Under the pieces are notes generated by a model. That model was not told where the DNA came from, did not search any database, and saw nothing but the letters and a program-made list of their open reading frames with translations. A stretch of DNA of 46,512 nt from an uncultured bacterium (GTDB lineage Bacteria > Bacillota > Clostridia > Lachnospirales > Lachnospiraceae): NCBI GenBank assembly GCA_947073545.1, contig CAMTMP010000032.1:1-46512 (forward strand). The letters run 5' to 3'. Positions 15,672 to 24,351 of this stretch are shown here, piece after piece (position 1 is the stretch's first letter; every line of letters begins with the position of its first letter). The position numbers and the translations under genes were made by a program.

Positions 15672-16739
15672 ATGTTACCCGTTTCCGTGTGCATGATTGC
15701 CAAAAATGAAGATAATCACATCGAAGAATGTCTGAAAAGGCTTCGCCCCTGCCGCTTCGAAATCATCGTGGTGGACACCGGCTCCGTGGATCGGACCGTG
15801 GAGATCGCCCATAAATATGCGGACAAAATCTTTCATTTCGCATGGTGTGAGGATTTTAGCAGCGCCAGAAACTTTTCCGTCCAGCAGGCCGCCAACGACT
15901 GGGTGCTGATCATCGACTGCGACGAGTATCTGGAAAATGTCAATCTCGCACAGTTGGAAGATTCTCTGGCCGGGCGGCGTGAGGCCGTGGGGATGGTTAC
16001 CCGCAACAACCCTTACACCGTACAGGGTTCGCGCTCCATTATGTCAGAGCGTATCGGCCGTCTCTTCAACAAAAACTACTGTCACTTTGAAGGCAGCGTT
16101 CATGAGCAGGTCCGCACCATGCAGGGAAAGGAGCCGGATACGTTCCCCATTCCCCTCACCTTTTACCATGAGGGCTATGTAGGCGAATCCGACAAGCGGA
16201 TGCGGGCTACCAGAAATCTGGAAATGTTACTGCACGACCTGGCGCAGAAGGGGCCAAGCCCCTATATCTATTTCCAGCTCGGACAGAACTACATCTCCTT
16301 AAACGACATGGAAAAAGCCGCCCACTATTACAAGCTCGGGCTTGATTTAAACGCCGATCCCGGCTCCGATTTCGTCCAGAGTATGGCGGAAACCTACGGC
16401 TACTGTCTGGTGGATCTGGCCAAGTACGACACGGCCATGTCCCTGCGGGAAAAGTACGACCTCTTCTCCCATCGGGCAGATTTCGTCTTCCTGATGGGTA
16501 CGCTCTATCAGAAAAAGGGCGAGTACGCTAAGGCCCTCGAAGAATTTAAAAAAGCCACCTCACTCACGGCTTACTCCCGCACAGGCGTCAACAGTTACCG
16601 CGCCAATTACCACATCGCCGAAATTTACGAGCGTATGGGCGAACCGGATCAGGCGAAAGCCTATTATAGAAAATGCGGGGATTACGATCCTGCCATCAGA
16701 AGGCTCAGGGATCTTGCCGTCAGAGAAAACGACTCGTGA
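15672..16739 (+). CDS. GT2 glycosyltransferase with C-terminal TPR repeats (first of two)
   Basis: 355 residues from the ATG at 15672 (GAGGTG upstream). The N-terminal GT-A domain has the GT2 signature VSVCMIAKNEDNHIEECLKRL, VVDTGSVDRTVEIA and the metal-binding DCDEYLE (about 89-95); the RNFSVQQA segment is typical of this subgroup. The C-terminal 150 residues carry TPR-like helices (YFQLGQNYISLNDMEKAAHYYKLGLDL, FLMGTLYQKKGEYAKALEEFKKA). Related proteins transfer sugars to proteins or polysaccharides, and SunS-type S-glycosyltransferases share the arrangement, but no acceptor peptide is visible. The next gene is its paralogue. Confidence 0.8.
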   Translation: MLPVSVCMIAKNEDNHIEECLKRLRPCRFEIIVVDTGSVDRTVEIAHKYADKIFHFAWCEDFSSARNFSVQQAANDWVLIIDCDEYLENVNLAQLEDSLAGRREAVGMVTRNNPYTVQGSRSIMSERIGRLFNKNYCHFEGSVHEQVRTMQGKEPDTFPIPLTFYHEGYVGESDKRMRATRNLEMLLHDLAQKGPSPYIYFQLGQNYISLNDMEKAAHYYKLGLDLNADPGSDFVQSMAETYGYCLVDLAKYDTAMSLREKYDLFSHRADFVFLMGTLYQKKGEYAKALEEFKKATSLTAYSRTGVNSYRANYHIAEIYERMGEPDQAKAYYRKCGDYDPAIRRLRDLAVRENDS

Positions 16740-16742
16740 AAA

Positions 16743-16780
16743 AATCGAGCAAAGCTCGATTGCGAGATTCGCTTCGCGAA
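16743..16780 (+). repeat. Two adjacent hairpins between the GT2 paralogues
   Basis: AATCGAGC-AAA-GCTCGATT (16743-16761) and GCGA...TCGC (16762-16777) begin 4 bases after the first GT2 stop. They have no T-tail, so they look like intercistronic stability or processing elements. Confidence 0.5.
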
Positions 16781-16824
16781 CTCGAACAGGTGAAGGAATT
16801 TCCTATCACATGAAAGGAGAAATC

Positions 16825-17886
16825 TTGTTTCCGCTGTCCGTATGTATCATCGCTAAAAATGAAGAAAAACATATCGAGGAATGCCTCAGATGTCTGTCAC
16901 ACTATGGCTTCGAGATCGTGCTGACAGACACAGGCTCCACAGACCGAACCCTGGCGATTGCCGAAAAGTACACCGACCGTATTTATCACTTTGACTGGTG
17001 TGACGATTTCAGCGCCGCCAGGAATTTCTGTGTGCAAAAAGCCTCCTATGATCGGATACTTTCCCTCGACTGTGACGAATATATTGAGCGGCTGGACGTA
17101 TCTGCATTGGAACGCTGTATGGAGCAGTACCCGGACCGCGCAGGGCGTATTCTCATCCGCAGCCGTTTCCTGCGCGACGGCCAAACATCCCACGAGCAGA
17201 CACGGATCAGACGTCTGTTCGACCGCAGATATTTCCACTTTAGCGGGACAGTCCATGAACAGCTGGAACACCGCGACGGCAGCCGCGACGCTGTTTATGA
17301 CGCTCCTGTCACAATCCTCCATGTGGGCTATGACGAAACCGAAGCGGACATGCGGGAAAAGTCCCGCCGCAACATTGCCCTTCTACAGGCGCAGCTCGAC
17401 AGGGAGGGGCCTGATCCTTATCTCTATTTCCAGCTCGGACAAAGCTATCGCAGGCTTGGGGATAGCGAAAAAGCCTTTACGAGCTTCGACGCCGGTCTTT
17501 CCATGGAAGCAGATCCCACCCTCGACTATGTAAAAACCATGGTGGAATCCTACGGCTACACGCTCTTAGACTTAAGGCGCGCACAGGATGCGCTGGGGCT
17601 TGCCGCGCTTTATGACGTATTTGCGGTGCGGGCGGATTTTGTCTTTCTGATGGGATTGGTTTACATGAATAACGGCCTTTTCGACGCCGCCATTGCCGAG
17701 TTCAAAAAAGCTGCTACTATGGAAGAGTTTTCCGTAGACGGCGTAAACAGCTATATGGCATACTACAATATCGGTGTAATCTACGAGTGCACCGGGCGCA
17801 TCGGTGAAGCACGCACGTATTATCAGAAATGCGGCGGCTACTCGCCTGCCAAAACACGGCTGCAAGCGCTTGCGGCAGACGCGTAA
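16825..17886 (+). CDS. GT2 glycosyltransferase with C-terminal TPR repeats (second of two)
   Basis: 353 residues from a TTG at 16825. This start is chosen because AAAGGAG lies 5 bases upstream and the protein then aligns end to end with the 355-residue neighbour (LSVCIIAKNEEKHIEECLRCL against VSVCMIAKNEDNHIEECLKRL); an ATG at 16810 lacks a well-placed site. Metal-binding DCDEYIE and the RNFCVQKA segment are present, as are the TPR-like helices (YFQLGQSYRRLGDSEKAFTSFDAGLSM, FLMGLVYMNNGLFDAAIAEFKKA). The pair arose by tandem duplication and probably adds two related sugars; acceptor unknown. A terminator follows. Confidence 0.8.
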   Translation: MFPLSVCIIAKNEEKHIEECLRCLSHYGFEIVLTDTGSTDRTLAIAEKYTDRIYHFDWCDDFSAARNFCVQKASYDRILSLDCDEYIERLDVSALERCMEQYPDRAGRILIRSRFLRDGQTSHEQTRIRRLFDRRYFHFSGTVHEQLEHRDGSRDAVYDAPVTILHVGYDETEADMREKSRRNIALLQAQLDREGPDPYLYFQLGQSYRRLGDSEKAFTSFDAGLSMEADPTLDYVKTMVESYGYTLLDLRRAQDALGLAALYDVFAVRADFVFLMGLVYMNNGLFDAAIAEFKKAATMEEFSVDGVNSYMAYYNIGVIYECTGRIGEARTYYQKCGGYSPAKTRLQALAADA

Positions 17887-17950
17887 AGCTATCACCCGAA
17901 AAGTGCATGAATACCTCCTTCGCAGGCCTTCTGCCTCTGCGTATACGCGC

Positions 17951-17996
17951 AAAAGACCGGATTTCATGCTGGGCATGATTCCGGCCTTTTTCTTTG
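17951..17996 (+). terminator. Rho-independent terminator of the GT2 operon
   Basis: CCGGATTTCATGC pairs with GCATGATTCCGG (17958-17984, one bulge), followed by CCTTTTTCTTT. It lies between convergent GT2 and glycogen phosphorylase genes. Confidence 0.75.
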
Positions 17997-18027
17997 TAAC
18001 TTTCTTCTAACACCGCTCACTGGCGAA

Positions 18028-20337
18028 TTATTTTAATTTCCAGATATCTCTGTTGTACTCCTCGATGGTTCTGTCAGAGGAGAAGAATCCTGCCTTGGCA
18101 ATGTTCACAAGCATCATCTTTCTCCACTTCTCTTGGTCCTCGTAATCCGCCATCATCTGATCCTTGGTCTTGATATAGTCCTCCAGATCCAGAAGGGTCA
18201 TGAACCAGTCCTTGTTTAACAGCTCCTTATAAAGTCTCTCCAGATTTTCCTTGTGTCCTGCCTTCAGCGCTTCTTTGCCGACGATAAAGTCCACCGCCTT
18301 CTTGATCACAGGCGACTTCTTATAGAAATCTTTAGACACATAATCCGCTTTCTCATAGTGCTCGATCACCGCCTCGGACTTCTCACCGAAAATATAAATA
18401 TTGTCGTCGCCCACCAGCTCGTGAATCTCCACGTTCGCGCCGTCAGAAGTGCCTAGCGTCACCGCGCCGTTTAACATAAACTTCATGTTGCCTGTGCCGG
18501 ACGCCTCCTTAGACGCCAGCGAAATCTGTTCGGAAATGTCGCAGGCCGGAATCATTTTCTCGGCGTAAGCCACGTTGTAATTCTCCACCATGAGCACCGT
18601 CATATAAGGGCTTACGTCGGGGTCTTTATTTACAATCTCCTGCAGCACCAGAAGCAGGTGGATGATATCCTGCGCAATCACATAAGCGGGCGCCGCCTTG
18701 GCTCCGAAGATAAAGGTCATGGGTCTTACAGGCTTTTTGCCGGCCTTAATCTCCAGATATTTATGGATGATATAAAGCGCGTTCATCTGCTGTCTCTTGT
18801 ACTCATGCAGTCGCTTACTTTGAATATCGAAAATAGAATCCGGATTCAGGGTTACGCCCTCGGCCTTCTGTACATAAGCCGCCAGCTCCCTCTTGCGGTT
18901 CATTTTAATCTCGGCAATGCGGTTAAGTACAGCCTCATCATCCGCAAACTCCAACAGCTTCTCCAGATTCGCCGCATCTTTCTTGTAACCGTCTCCGATG
19001 GTGTCGGAAAGGAACGCTGCCAGCTCGCGGTTACAGGATAAAAGCCATCTTCTGAAAGTGATACCGTTTGTCTTATTGTTGAACTTCTCCGGGTAAATCT
19101 TGTAAAAAGCATTCAGCTCCGTATTCTTCAATATCTCCGTATGGATTGCCGCCACACCGTTCACCGAGAAGCCGTAATGGATGTCGATATGCGCCATATG
19201 CACCCTGTCATCCTTGTCGATGATCTGCACCTTGGGGTCTTTATATTTCTTCGCCACGCGCTTATCCAGCTCTTTGATGATCGGCACAAGCCGGGGCACT
19301 ACCTTCTCCAGATACTTGAGCGGCCATTTTTCCAGCGCCTCCGCCAGAATCGTGTGATTCGTGTACGCGCAGGTCCTGCTCACAACCTCGATCGCCTCAT
19401 CCATCGCGAACGCCTTCTCGTCCACCAGAATGCGGATCAGCTCCGGAATAACCATGGTCGGATGGGTGTCGTTGATCTGAATCACCGCATGCTCGTACAT
19501 GGTTCTCAGATCGTACTGTTTCTCCTTCAACTCCTTCAAAATCAACTGCGCCGCATTGCTCACCATAAAATACTGCTGGTAAATACGCAGGAGATTTCCC
19601 GCCTCGTCGGAGTCGTCGGGGTAAAGGAACAGTGTCAGATTCTTCTCGATATCTTCCTTGTCAAAATCGATGCCCTTCTTAACCAGACTCTCGTCGATCG
19701 ACTCGATATCAAAGAGTCTCAGCTTATTCACGCCGTTGTCATAGCCGACAACATCAATGTCATAAAGTCGGGAAGTTACCTTCTTCTCTCCAAACACCAC
19801 CTCAAAAGTAGTGTCCGTCTTTGTCAGCCATGACTGCGCCTCGATCCAGTCATTCTTCTCCGCCGTCTGCAGTTTGTCCTTAAACTCCTGCTTGAACAGT
19901 CCGAAATGATAGTTCAGTCCGATGCCCTCACCGGGAAGGCCAAGAGATGCAATGGAGTCAAGAAAACATGCCGCCAGACGTCCCAGACCGCCATTTCCGA
20001 GAGAAGGCTCCGGCTCCACTTCCTCTATTTCGGAAAGCTGTTTGCCGTTTTTTGCAAGAATCTTCTCCAAATTGTCATAAATCCCCAGATTAATCAGGTT
20101 GTTGGACAAAAGCTTACCGATCAAAAACTCTGCGGAAATATAGTAGATTTTCTTCTCGCCCTCAATCCGCTCCGATGCGGCCATCAGCTTCTTGGAAAGC
20201 TGCAAAATGCTGTAGTAGAGCTCTTCCTTGCTGCAGTTGGCAACGGTTTTGCCATATCCGCTCTGTGTCTGGCTCTCCAGCTCCTGCTCCAGATTCATTA
20301 CCAGTATGTCTCTTTTCAGGTTACTTGCCTGTGCCAT
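18028..20337 (-). CDS. glgP: Glycogen/maltodextrin phosphorylase
   Basis: 769 residues, GGGAGG 7 bases before the ATG. Family text is unmistakable: [41 protein letters not shown] near the N-terminus, [16 protein letters not shown] in the middle, and the pyridoxal phosphate site [28 protein letters not shown] near the C-terminus. It releases glucose-1-phosphate from alpha-1,4 glucans in the cytoplasm. The size is slightly below the 800-840 of well-studied homologues. The LacI-type gene lies 138 bases upstream on the same strand, with a separate promoter between them. The function fits with the nearby glucosidases and phosphofructokinase. Confidence 0.95.
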   Translation of the reverse strand: MAQASNLKRDILVMNLEQELESQTQSGYGKTVANCSKEELYYSILQLSKKLMAASERIEGEKKIYYISAEFLIGKLLSNNLINLGIYDNLEKILAKNGKQLSEIEEVEPEPSLGNGGLGRLAACFLDSIASLGLPGEGIGLNYHFGLFKQEFKDKLQTAEKNDWIEAQSWLTKTDTTFEVVFGEKKVTSRLYDIDVVGYDNGVNKLRLFDIESIDESLVKKGIDFDKEDIEKNLTLFLYPDDSDEAGNLLRIYQQYFMVSNAAQLILKELKEKQYDLRTMYEHAVIQINDTHPTMVIPELIRILVDEKAFAMDEAIEVVSRTCAYTNHTILAEALEKWPLKYLEKVVPRLVPIIKELDKRVAKKYKDPKVQIIDKDDRVHMAHIDIHYGFSVNGVAAIHTEILKNTELNAFYKIYPEKFNNKTNGITFRRWLLSCNRELAAFLSDTIGDGYKKDAANLEKLLEFADDEAVLNRIAEIKMNRKRELAAYVQKAEGVTLNPDSIFDIQSKRLHEYKRQQMNALYIIHKYLEIKAGKKPVRPMTFIFGAKAAPAYVIAQDIIHLLLVLQEIVNKDPDVSPYMTVLMVENYNVAYAEKMIPACDISEQISLASKEASGTGNMKFMLNGAVTLGTSDGANVEIHELVGDDNIYIFGEKSEAVIEHYEKADYVSKDFYKKSPVIKKAVDFIVGKEALKAGHKENLERLYKELLNKDWFMTLLDLEDYIKTKDQMMADYEDQEKWRKMMLVNIAKAGFFSSDRTIEEYNRDIWKLK

Positions 20338-20402
20338 GTTGAAACCTCCCTTTTCCTTTACTATTCCTTTACTACATGTTTGTTTTTTATACTATGTTAG
20401 TT

Positions 20403-20440
20403 ATATTATCCAGTTCTGTCTTTTCGTAAACCCGCGGTTT
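20403..20440 (-). promoter_or_regulatory. Candidate glgP promoter with overlapping palindrome
   Basis: On the minus strand TTTACG (20425-20430), 16 bases, TAATAT (20403-20408). The palindrome AAACCCGCGGTTT (20428-20440) overlaps the -35 element and is a plausible site for the LacI-type regulator encoded immediately upstream, although its half-site differs from the one near the lacI-type gene itself. Confidence 0.5.
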
Positions 20441-20475
20441 CTCACACTTCTCTGATCTCTGAGACCGGCTGCCCT

Positions 20476-21495
20476 CTATATCCCGCCGGTGTTTTTGTCC
20501 TGCGCCGCCATCAGAATATCCTCATATTTCATCCGCACCAACTCATAGTCCATCACAATCTGTCTTCCTTCGCCGCCGTCCAAAAGACGTTTTAACTCTC
20601 CCACCGCCTCCGAGGCAATCCTTTCGAAATTCTGCCTGACCGTGTTCATCTGCTTGCCCGCATAGCCCATCAGCGTGATACCGTCGAAGCCGCAAACCGG
20701 ACGGAAAATATCCATATCCATAAGCGCCCGCATCGCACCGATCGCCATCAGATCCGAAGCGCACACCACGATATCCTTTTTCTTCGCATACCGAAGCGTC
20801 AGGTTTCTGGCCTGCAGTTCCGAAAACGCCCCGTTTCTGACAAGCAGCGGTATCTCCTCCTCCTCGGCCAGACGCTGTACGCCTTTCAGACGCTCCCCGG
20901 TAACATAACCGTTTTTCTTGCCGGCCAGATAAAGAATACTCTTTCCCTTATTCTCCTTCAGCGTCTTTTTCGCTACATCGTACTGCGCCGCCGCCTGATC
21001 AATCCAGATGGCGGACGAAGAGGCGTTCACGAGAGGCGCGTCCACAGTCACGATCTTGAAAAACTGCGCGCCGATCAACTTTTGAAGCACCTTGTCATCC
21101 TTCGACATTCCAAAAATGATAAGCCCCGTAATGCTCTGGGAACGCAGATAGCGCACCACCTCGTCCAAACTTTTATTTTTCAGCATGGAGTCGAATATCG
21201 TGATCACATCCAGATTCAACGCCACCGCCCGGCTGATCGTGCCCGCCATATACTGCATATTGATCTCGTCCACAGCCTGCGACACATTGCCTAAATTCAA
21301 AAGCAATGCGACCCTGCCCGACTGCTTGGAGGAAAGCGCCGCCGCAACGGAATTGGGTACGAAGTTTAATTCCGCCACCGCCTGATTTACTTTTTTCTTT
21401 GTCTCCTCGCTCACATTCGGGTAGTTGTTAAGCACCTTCGAAACGGTGGAAATCGCCACGCCCGCCTGTTTTGCTACATCTTTGATCGATACCAT
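20476..21495 (-). CDS. LacI-family transcriptional regulator
   Basis: 339 residues. The N-terminal helix-turn-helix and hinge are standard (SIKDVAKQAGVAISTVSKVLNNYPNVSEETKKKVNQAVAELNFVPNSVAAALSSKQSGRVALLL). The rest is a periplasmic-binding-protein-like effector domain (TGLIIFGMSKDD, VTVDAPLV, VVCASDLMAIGAMRAL, PVCGFDGITLMGYAGKQMNTVRQ). It precedes glgP on the same strand and follows the phosphofructokinase gene, so control of glycogen or sugar use is likely. The ribosome site is not strong. Palindromic sites upstream suggest self-regulation. Confidence 0.9.
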   Translation of the reverse strand: MVSIKDVAKQAGVAISTVSKVLNNYPNVSEETKKKVNQAVAELNFVPNSVAAALSSKQSGRVALLLNLGNVSQAVDEINMQYMAGTISRAVALNLDVITIFDSMLKNKSLDEVVRYLRSQSITGLIIFGMSKDDKVLQKLIGAQFFKIVTVDAPLVNASSSAIWIDQAAAQYDVAKKTLKENKGKSILYLAGKKNGYVTGERLKGVQRLAEEEEIPLLVRNGAFSELQARNLTLRYAKKKDIVVCASDLMAIGAMRALMDMDIFRPVCGFDGITLMGYAGKQMNTVRQNFERIASEAVGELKRLLDGGEGRQIVMDYELVRMKYEDILMAAQDKNTGGI

Positions 21496-21541
21496 AATTT
21501 TTCCATTCTGAAACGATGCCTGTGTCGGATCATACCCGCCG

Positions 21542-21593
21542 CCGTTTCGTTTTCCGCACTGCTTCTACAATCCGCTATCGGAAATCGTTTTCC
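21542..21593. promoter_or_regulatory. LacI-type operator upstream of the LacI-family gene
   Basis: GGAAATCGTTTTCC (21580-21593) is a near-perfect palindrome with a central CG, the usual form of LacI-family operators. A second half-site, CGTTTTCC, lies at 21548-21555, 37 bases away. They are 50-100 bases before the regulator start, consistent with autoregulation or with CcpA-type control. Confidence 0.5.
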
Positions 21594-21609
21594 AAAACAA
21601 TCATATAAC

Positions 21610-21638
21610 AAAAGAGTGGTTTTGTAAACCACTCTTTT
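21610..21638 (-). terminator. Terminator of the phosphofructokinase transcript
   Basis: A perfect 13-bp stem, AAAAGAGTGGTTT (21610-21622) with AAACCACTCTTTT (21626-21638), loop TGT. On the minus strand it ends CTCTTTTGTT. It lies downstream of the phosphofructokinase gene and hairpin repeat copy C. Confidence 0.7.
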
Positions 21639-21669
21639 GAAAAAATCAAGTTTATTTTAATTTCATGCA

Positions 21670-21752
21670 GAGAATGCCGTTCTTTGGCATTCTCTTATGT
21701 GAAGCTTGATAACACTTAGCAAGGTTTTTTCGAGCTTAGTGTTTTCCTTCAC
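21670..21752 (-). repeat. Bipartite hairpin repeat, copy C
   Basis: Hairpin 1: GAGAATGCC (21670-21678) with GGCATTCTC (21686-21694). Hairpin 2: outer GTGAAG (21699-21704) with CTTCAC (21747-21752), inner AACACT (21711-21716) with AGTGTT (21738-21743). Hairpin 2 overlaps the stop codon of the minus-strand phosphofructokinase gene. Confidence 0.75.
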
Positions 21753-22978
21753 ATTTTTCTCACCAGATGCCTCGGCAGTCCGTTCACAAACAGCGGTTGC
21801 AGCTCGCCCATGATGAGAGGTCTCGCATACTTCACATAGTCATCTGTCAGCCCCTTGCCGTCCGCGGTAATCCACTCGTCGGGCACGTTTCTCTCCACAT
21901 TTGCGATGGCGTGGATATCGTAAGCGCTGGTACCGCACTGATACGGATCTTCCCCGTTTCTGTCAAGGGTGATCATCATGCCGGTCTTGCCCTCTTCCGC
22001 AGCCATAACCGCATCGTGGCCAACCTGAAACGCCTCGTTGATATCCGTAAGGGAAGCCAGATGAGTCGCTGCTCTCTGTAAAGTAGAGAACTCGATTGCA
22101 CGGGTCTTAAGGCCGGTCTCCGCCGCAATCTTGTCCGCCAGCATAACCGCCGTACCGGACATCTGCTTGTGGCCGAACGCATCCACGGCAACCTCTCTGC
22201 CGATCTCACATACATATCTGCCGTCCGCAACCTTAACACCCTCGGAAACCGCGATTACTACAGAAGATTTCTTCGCTGCCAGATCCTTTACATCCGCAAC
22301 GAACTTGTCGATGTCAAATACCTTCTCAGGCAGATAAATCGCGTCGCAGCCTTCGCAGTCGTCGCCCTTTGCGAGCGCTGCCGCAGCCGTAAGCCATCCC
22401 GCGTTACGTCCCATAATCTCTACGATACATACAGTGGGCTTCTTAGCGCCAAAGGACGCATTGTCACGGATAATCTCTTTTAAGGAAGCCGCAATATATT
22501 TCGCAGCGGAACCGTAGCCCGGGCAATGATCCGTCACAGGCAGATCGTTATCAATGGTCTTGGGCACACCCATGAATCTCTGGGACTTGCCATGAGCCGC
22601 CGCATAGTCGGACAGCATCTTAACGGTATCCATGGAGTCGTTACCGCCGGCATAGAACAGGCACTCGATATCATGCTTCTCCATGATCTCAAACACCTTC
22701 TCGTAAACGTCTTCGTGACCCTCGATCTTAGGCATCTTGAAACGACAGGAGCCTAAAAATGCGGAAGGCGTTCTCTTCAAGAGCTCGATTCCCGTCTCGT
22801 CATCCAGATACTCGCCAAGATCGATCATTCTGTCATCCAGAAATCCCTCGATACCGTGAACCATACCATAAATCTTCTTCACGCCCAGCTTCTTCGCCGC
22901 AGCGTACACACCCGCTACAGAAGAGTTGATAACGGCTGTGGGGCCGCCGGACTGACCAACAACAATATTTCCTTTCAT
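21749..22978 (-). CDS. pfp: 6-phosphofructokinase, probably pyrophosphate-dependent
   Basis: 409 residues; AGGAGAG precedes the ATG. The phosphofructokinase fold is clear: GQSGGPTAVINSSVAGV at the N-terminus, YAGGNDSMDT (about 108-117) and PKTIDNDLPVTDHCPGYGSAAKY (about 137-160), IVEIMGRNAGWL. Aspartate in GGNDS and lysine in PKTIDND are the residues that mark pyrophosphate users; ATP enzymes have GGDGS and PGTIDND. It catalyses fructose-6-phosphate phosphorylation in glycolysis, reversibly when PPi is the donor. It has its own promoter and a leader of about 160 bases. Donor specificity is inferred from these two residues. Confidence 0.88.
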   Translation of the reverse strand: MKGNIVVGQSGGPTAVINSSVAGVYAAAKKLGVKKIYGMVHGIEGFLDDRMIDLGEYLDDETGIELLKRTPSAFLGSCRFKMPKIEGHEDVYEKVFEIMEKHDIECLFYAGGNDSMDTVKMLSDYAAAHGKSQRFMGVPKTIDNDLPVTDHCPGYGSAAKYIAASLKEIIRDNASFGAKKPTVCIVEIMGRNAGWLTAAAALAKGDDCEGCDAIYLPEKVFDIDKFVADVKDLAAKKSSVVIAVSEGVKVADGRYVCEIGREVAVDAFGHKQMSGTAVMLADKIAAETGLKTRAIEFSTLQRAATHLASLTDINEAFQVGHDAVMAAEEGKTGMMITLDRNGEDPYQCGTSAYDIHAIANVERNVPDEWITADGKGLTDDYVKYARPLIMGELQPLFVNGLPRHLVRKM

Positions 22979-23328
22979 GTTTGCTCTCCTTTTTCTTTTT
23001 TACTCATTCTCGCAGTGCACACTCGTAAAACCTTCAGTTTTCCTCGTTCACGGACATTCGCCCTATCACTCCACATTCTGCCAGAATTGACTGCCAGCAG
23101 TCATTCTGTCATCTTATGTCGTGGCACTGCTCGTTGCTTTCGGTGAATAGTATACCAAATATTTCCGCCTAAAACAAGTACAAGCTCGGAAATACAAGAT
23201 AGTCCGGCAGCCGTAACATAGTCCTATGTCCTCATTGTATTTACCTTTCAAACGTGCTACACTCTAATGTATACTGCATCTGATTACGAAATTTCATTCG
23301 CATATTGCGGGAAAGGCATACTTTTATT
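22979..23328. promoter_or_regulatory. Divergent promoter region of the phosphofructokinase and degV genes
   Basis: No gene. Leftward: TTGTTT (23172-23177), 17 bases, TATACT (23149-23154) on the minus strand, giving a leader of about 160 bases that contains a GACTGC/GCAGTC stem flanked by AGAAT/ATTCT near 23081-23107. Rightward: TTGTAT (23235-23240), 17 bases, TACACT (23258-23263) for degV. The leader hairpin lacks a T-tail. Confidence 0.6.
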
Positions 23329-24216
23329 ATGAACAAATATATTCTGAGCTGCTGTTCAACTGCCGACCTTCCGATGGAACATTTCTCGAGGCGCGGCATT
23401 TTTTACGCCTGTTTTCACTATGAACTGGACGGCCGTGAATATCCTGACGATCTGGGCAGGAGCATGTCCTTCGAGCGCTTTTATCAGGCCATGGCGGACG
23501 GTGCAGAAACCAAGACATCACAGATCAATGTGGCGGAATTTACGGAATACTTCGAGCCCTTCCTCCAAGCCGGAAAGGATATCCTGCATCTGTGCCTTTC
23601 TTCCGGCATCTCCGGCGTGATCAACTCCGCCATGGGAGCCAAAGAAATCCTCGCCGAAAAATACCCGGATCAGACGATTTATATCGTAGATTCTCTGGCC
23701 GCGTCCTCGGGCTTCGGTCTGCTGATGGACAGGCTGGCAGACCTGCGCGACGAAGGCATGTCTGTGGAAGAGCTCTGTCAGTGGACACTTGACAACCGTC
23801 TGCGCCTGAATCACTGGTTCTTTTCCACCGATCTCACCTTCTATATCAGGGGCGGCCGCGTTTCAAAAACCTCCGGCATGATCGGAAATATGCTGAATAT
23901 CTGTCCTCTCTTAAATATAGATCATATGGGAAAGCTGATTCCCCGCTATAAAATCCGTACCAAGAGAAAAGTCATGTACACCATCGTAGATAAAATGGAA
24001 GAATGCATAGAAGAGGGAACCGCCTACAGCGGGAAATGTTATATTTCACAGTCCGCCTGCTATGCCGACGCCAGATTCGTTGCCGACTTAATCGAAGAAC
24101 GTTTCCCGCATCTGGACGGCAAGGTCATCATTCACAACATCGGCACCACCATCGGCGCGCACACCGGCCCCGGCACCGTCGCCGTATTCTTCTGGGGCAA
24201 AGAACGAATCGACTAG
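23329..24216 (+). CDS. DegV-family fatty-acid-binding protein
   Basis: 295 residues from the ATG at 23329 (a TTG 24 bases earlier is possible; the ribosome site is weak for both). DegV features are present: STADLPMEHFSRRGIFYACFHYELDGREYPDD, KTSQINVAEF, LCLSSGISGVINSAMGAKEIL, IYIVDSLAASSGFGLLM, FSTDLTFYIRGGRVS and the terminal GTTIGAHTGPGTVAVFFWG. Family members bind a fatty acid and hand it to the FakA kinase for phospholipid synthesis. It is a single gene, convergent with the LytTR regulator, with repeat copy D between them. Confidence 0.9.
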   Translation: MNKYILSCCSTADLPMEHFSRRGIFYACFHYELDGREYPDDLGRSMSFERFYQAMADGAETKTSQINVAEFTEYFEPFLQAGKDILHLCLSSGISGVINSAMGAKEILAEKYPDQTIYIVDSLAASSGFGLLMDRLADLRDEGMSVEELCQWTLDNRLRLNHWFFSTDLTFYIRGGRVSKTSGMIGNMLNICPLLNIDHMGKLIPRYKIRTKRKVMYTIVDKMEECIEEGTAYSGKCYISQSACYADARFVADLIEERFPHLDGKVIIHNIGTTIGAHTGPGTVAVFFWGKERID

Positions 24217-24262
24217 ACAGCACAGAGAATACGAAGTACAGTAATCTGAATCCATCCATGCA

Positions 24263-24348
24263 GAGAATGCGAAGCATTCTCTTAAGCGAAACATAGAACT
24301 TCTTAGCGAATCCGCCTGTGCTGCTGAGTTTTAGAAGTTCTTTTCGCT
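24263..24348 (-). repeat. Bipartite hairpin repeat, copy D
   Basis: Hairpin 1: GAGAATGC-GAA-GCATTCTC (24263-24281). Hairpin 2 (24285-24348): outer GCGAAA/TTTTCGC, inner AGAACTTCT/AGAAGTTCT with TTAGC and GCTGAG, almost base for base the inner part of copy A. It ends 3 bases before the stop of the minus-strand LytTR gene. Confidence 0.8.
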
Positions 24349-24351
24349 TTG

